Shown piece after piece: positions 59,936 through 60,077 of a stretch of DNA of 60,077 nt; position 1 is the first letter of the stretch, and the number at the start of each line of letters is the position of its first letter. Location: assembly GCA_938031185.1 (NCBI GenBank), contig CALHGX010000035.1, positions 1 to 60,077 on the forward strand, read 5' to 3'. The notes under the pieces are model-generated. The model was given only the letters and a program-made list of their open reading frames with translations. It did no database searches and had not been told where the DNA came from. Source of the stretch: an uncultured bacterium (GTDB taxonomy: Bacteria; Verrucomicrobiota; Kiritimatiellia; CAIKKV01; CALHGX01). The position numbers were made by a program, and so were the translations under genes.

Positions 59936-60077
59936 TCTAGCAGCCCGTTGAAAAACTCCCACACCGTTGTGTTTGTCGGTTGAGATCGCGGGATGCGTTG
60001 GGTATGTTGCGGCAACGCAACGCGGGAGCATGCCGATGGCGATGAAGAGAAAGCGCAGCGAGGGGCAGTCGGAGATG
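59936..60077 (+). mobile_element. Left end of an insertion sequence, IS1182/IS5-like, truncated by the window edge
   Basis: The sequence beginning TCTAGCAGCCCGTTGAAAAA at 59936 has the CCGTTGAAAAAC tip typical of IS1182-type and related elements, and about 95 bases later a transposase-like gene starts. The rest of the element lies beyond the window, so neither the other inverted repeat nor a target duplication can be seen. The exact left boundary is uncertain by several bases. Confidence 0.5.
60036..60077 (+). CDS. Transposase, N-terminal fragment
   Basis: The last 14 codons in the window read MAMKRKRSEGQSEM, from the ATG at 60036, seven bases after GGGAG. The basic run and GQSEM resemble the N-termini of IS1182/IS5-type transposases in planctomycete-type genomes, where a Trp-Ile pair usually follows; that is beyond the window. 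The in-frame ATG at 60030 is an alternative start. The assignment depends on this short match and on the IS-like end just upstream. Confidence 0.45.
   Translation, partial: MAMKRKRSEGQSEM

Overview
The window is GC-rich, densely coded bacterial chromosome with about 50 protein genes, mostly in tight co-directional runs with ATGA overlaps. I see no rRNA, tRNA or CRISPR array. It looks Gram-negative: a TonB-dependent receptor, TonB, ExbB/ExbD, outer-membrane barrel proteins and a lipoprotein are present. Several families (a TIGR03790-like protein, terpene-cyclase-like toroid proteins beside ExbBD, very large PstC/PstA subunits, PPi-type phosphofructokinase, 2-oxoacid:ferredoxin oxidoreductase, class I Hcp) suggest an anaerobic or microaerophilic member of the PVC superphylum, perhaps Kiritimatiellota or Verrucomicrobiota. 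That placement is inference from gene content; there is no marker RNA to test it.

Layout. 1-1315 (-): start of a PPK2 polyphosphate kinase and a flippase-like membrane protein. 1373-6297: an ECF sigma factor, a membrane anti-sigma/toroid fusion, a divergent TonB-dependent receptor and TonB. 6300-8897 (-): glycosyltransferase, acetyltransferase and DUF2334 deacetylase operon. 9154-16554 (+): pstSCAB plus a PhoU-arsenate reductase fusion. 16598-18917: a CBM48 mini-protein, a universal stress protein and ilvC. 19043-21826 (+): four-subunit 2-oxoacid:ferredoxin oxidoreductase. 21892-23103 (-): PPi-type phosphofructokinase. 23572-29558 (-): a compact operon with three radical SAM/SPASM enzymes (one fused to an HprK-like kinase), a methyltransferase, a PqqD-like protein and an S26-type peptidase. 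29786-31039 (+): an outer-membrane barrel protein. 31136-34775: hcp-ferredoxin-cupin operon and a divergent Crp/Fnr regulator sharing a perfect TTGAC-N4-GTCAA palindrome. 34756-41225: Lon, a lipoprotein, a GT-C-like membrane protein and an FAD oxidoreductase. 41355-48163 (+): ROK kinase, Ppx/GppA, PPK1, an exported protein and a GspG-like protein. 48120-56942 (-): TPR-TPR-ExbB-ExbD-ExbD-toroid-MutL operon. 56983-59793 (-): a zinc-motif protein and the TIGR03790-like protein. The right edge carries the start of an insertion sequence.

Functional themes. Phosphorus handling recurs: phosphate uptake (Pst), a possible phosphate/arsenate link (PhoU-ArsC), polyphosphate synthesis and breakdown (PPK1, PPK2, Ppx) and PPi-dependent glycolysis. 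Energised outer-membrane transport is the second theme: receptor and TonB at one end and ExbBD 46 kb away, each locus with a membrane-anchored alpha/alpha-toroid protein. The third and least understood is the radical SAM operon, which has the parts of a peptide or protein modification pathway (recognition element, three radical SAM enzymes, kinase, methyltransferase, peptidase) but no convincing substrate apart from a 22-residue reading frame inside it.
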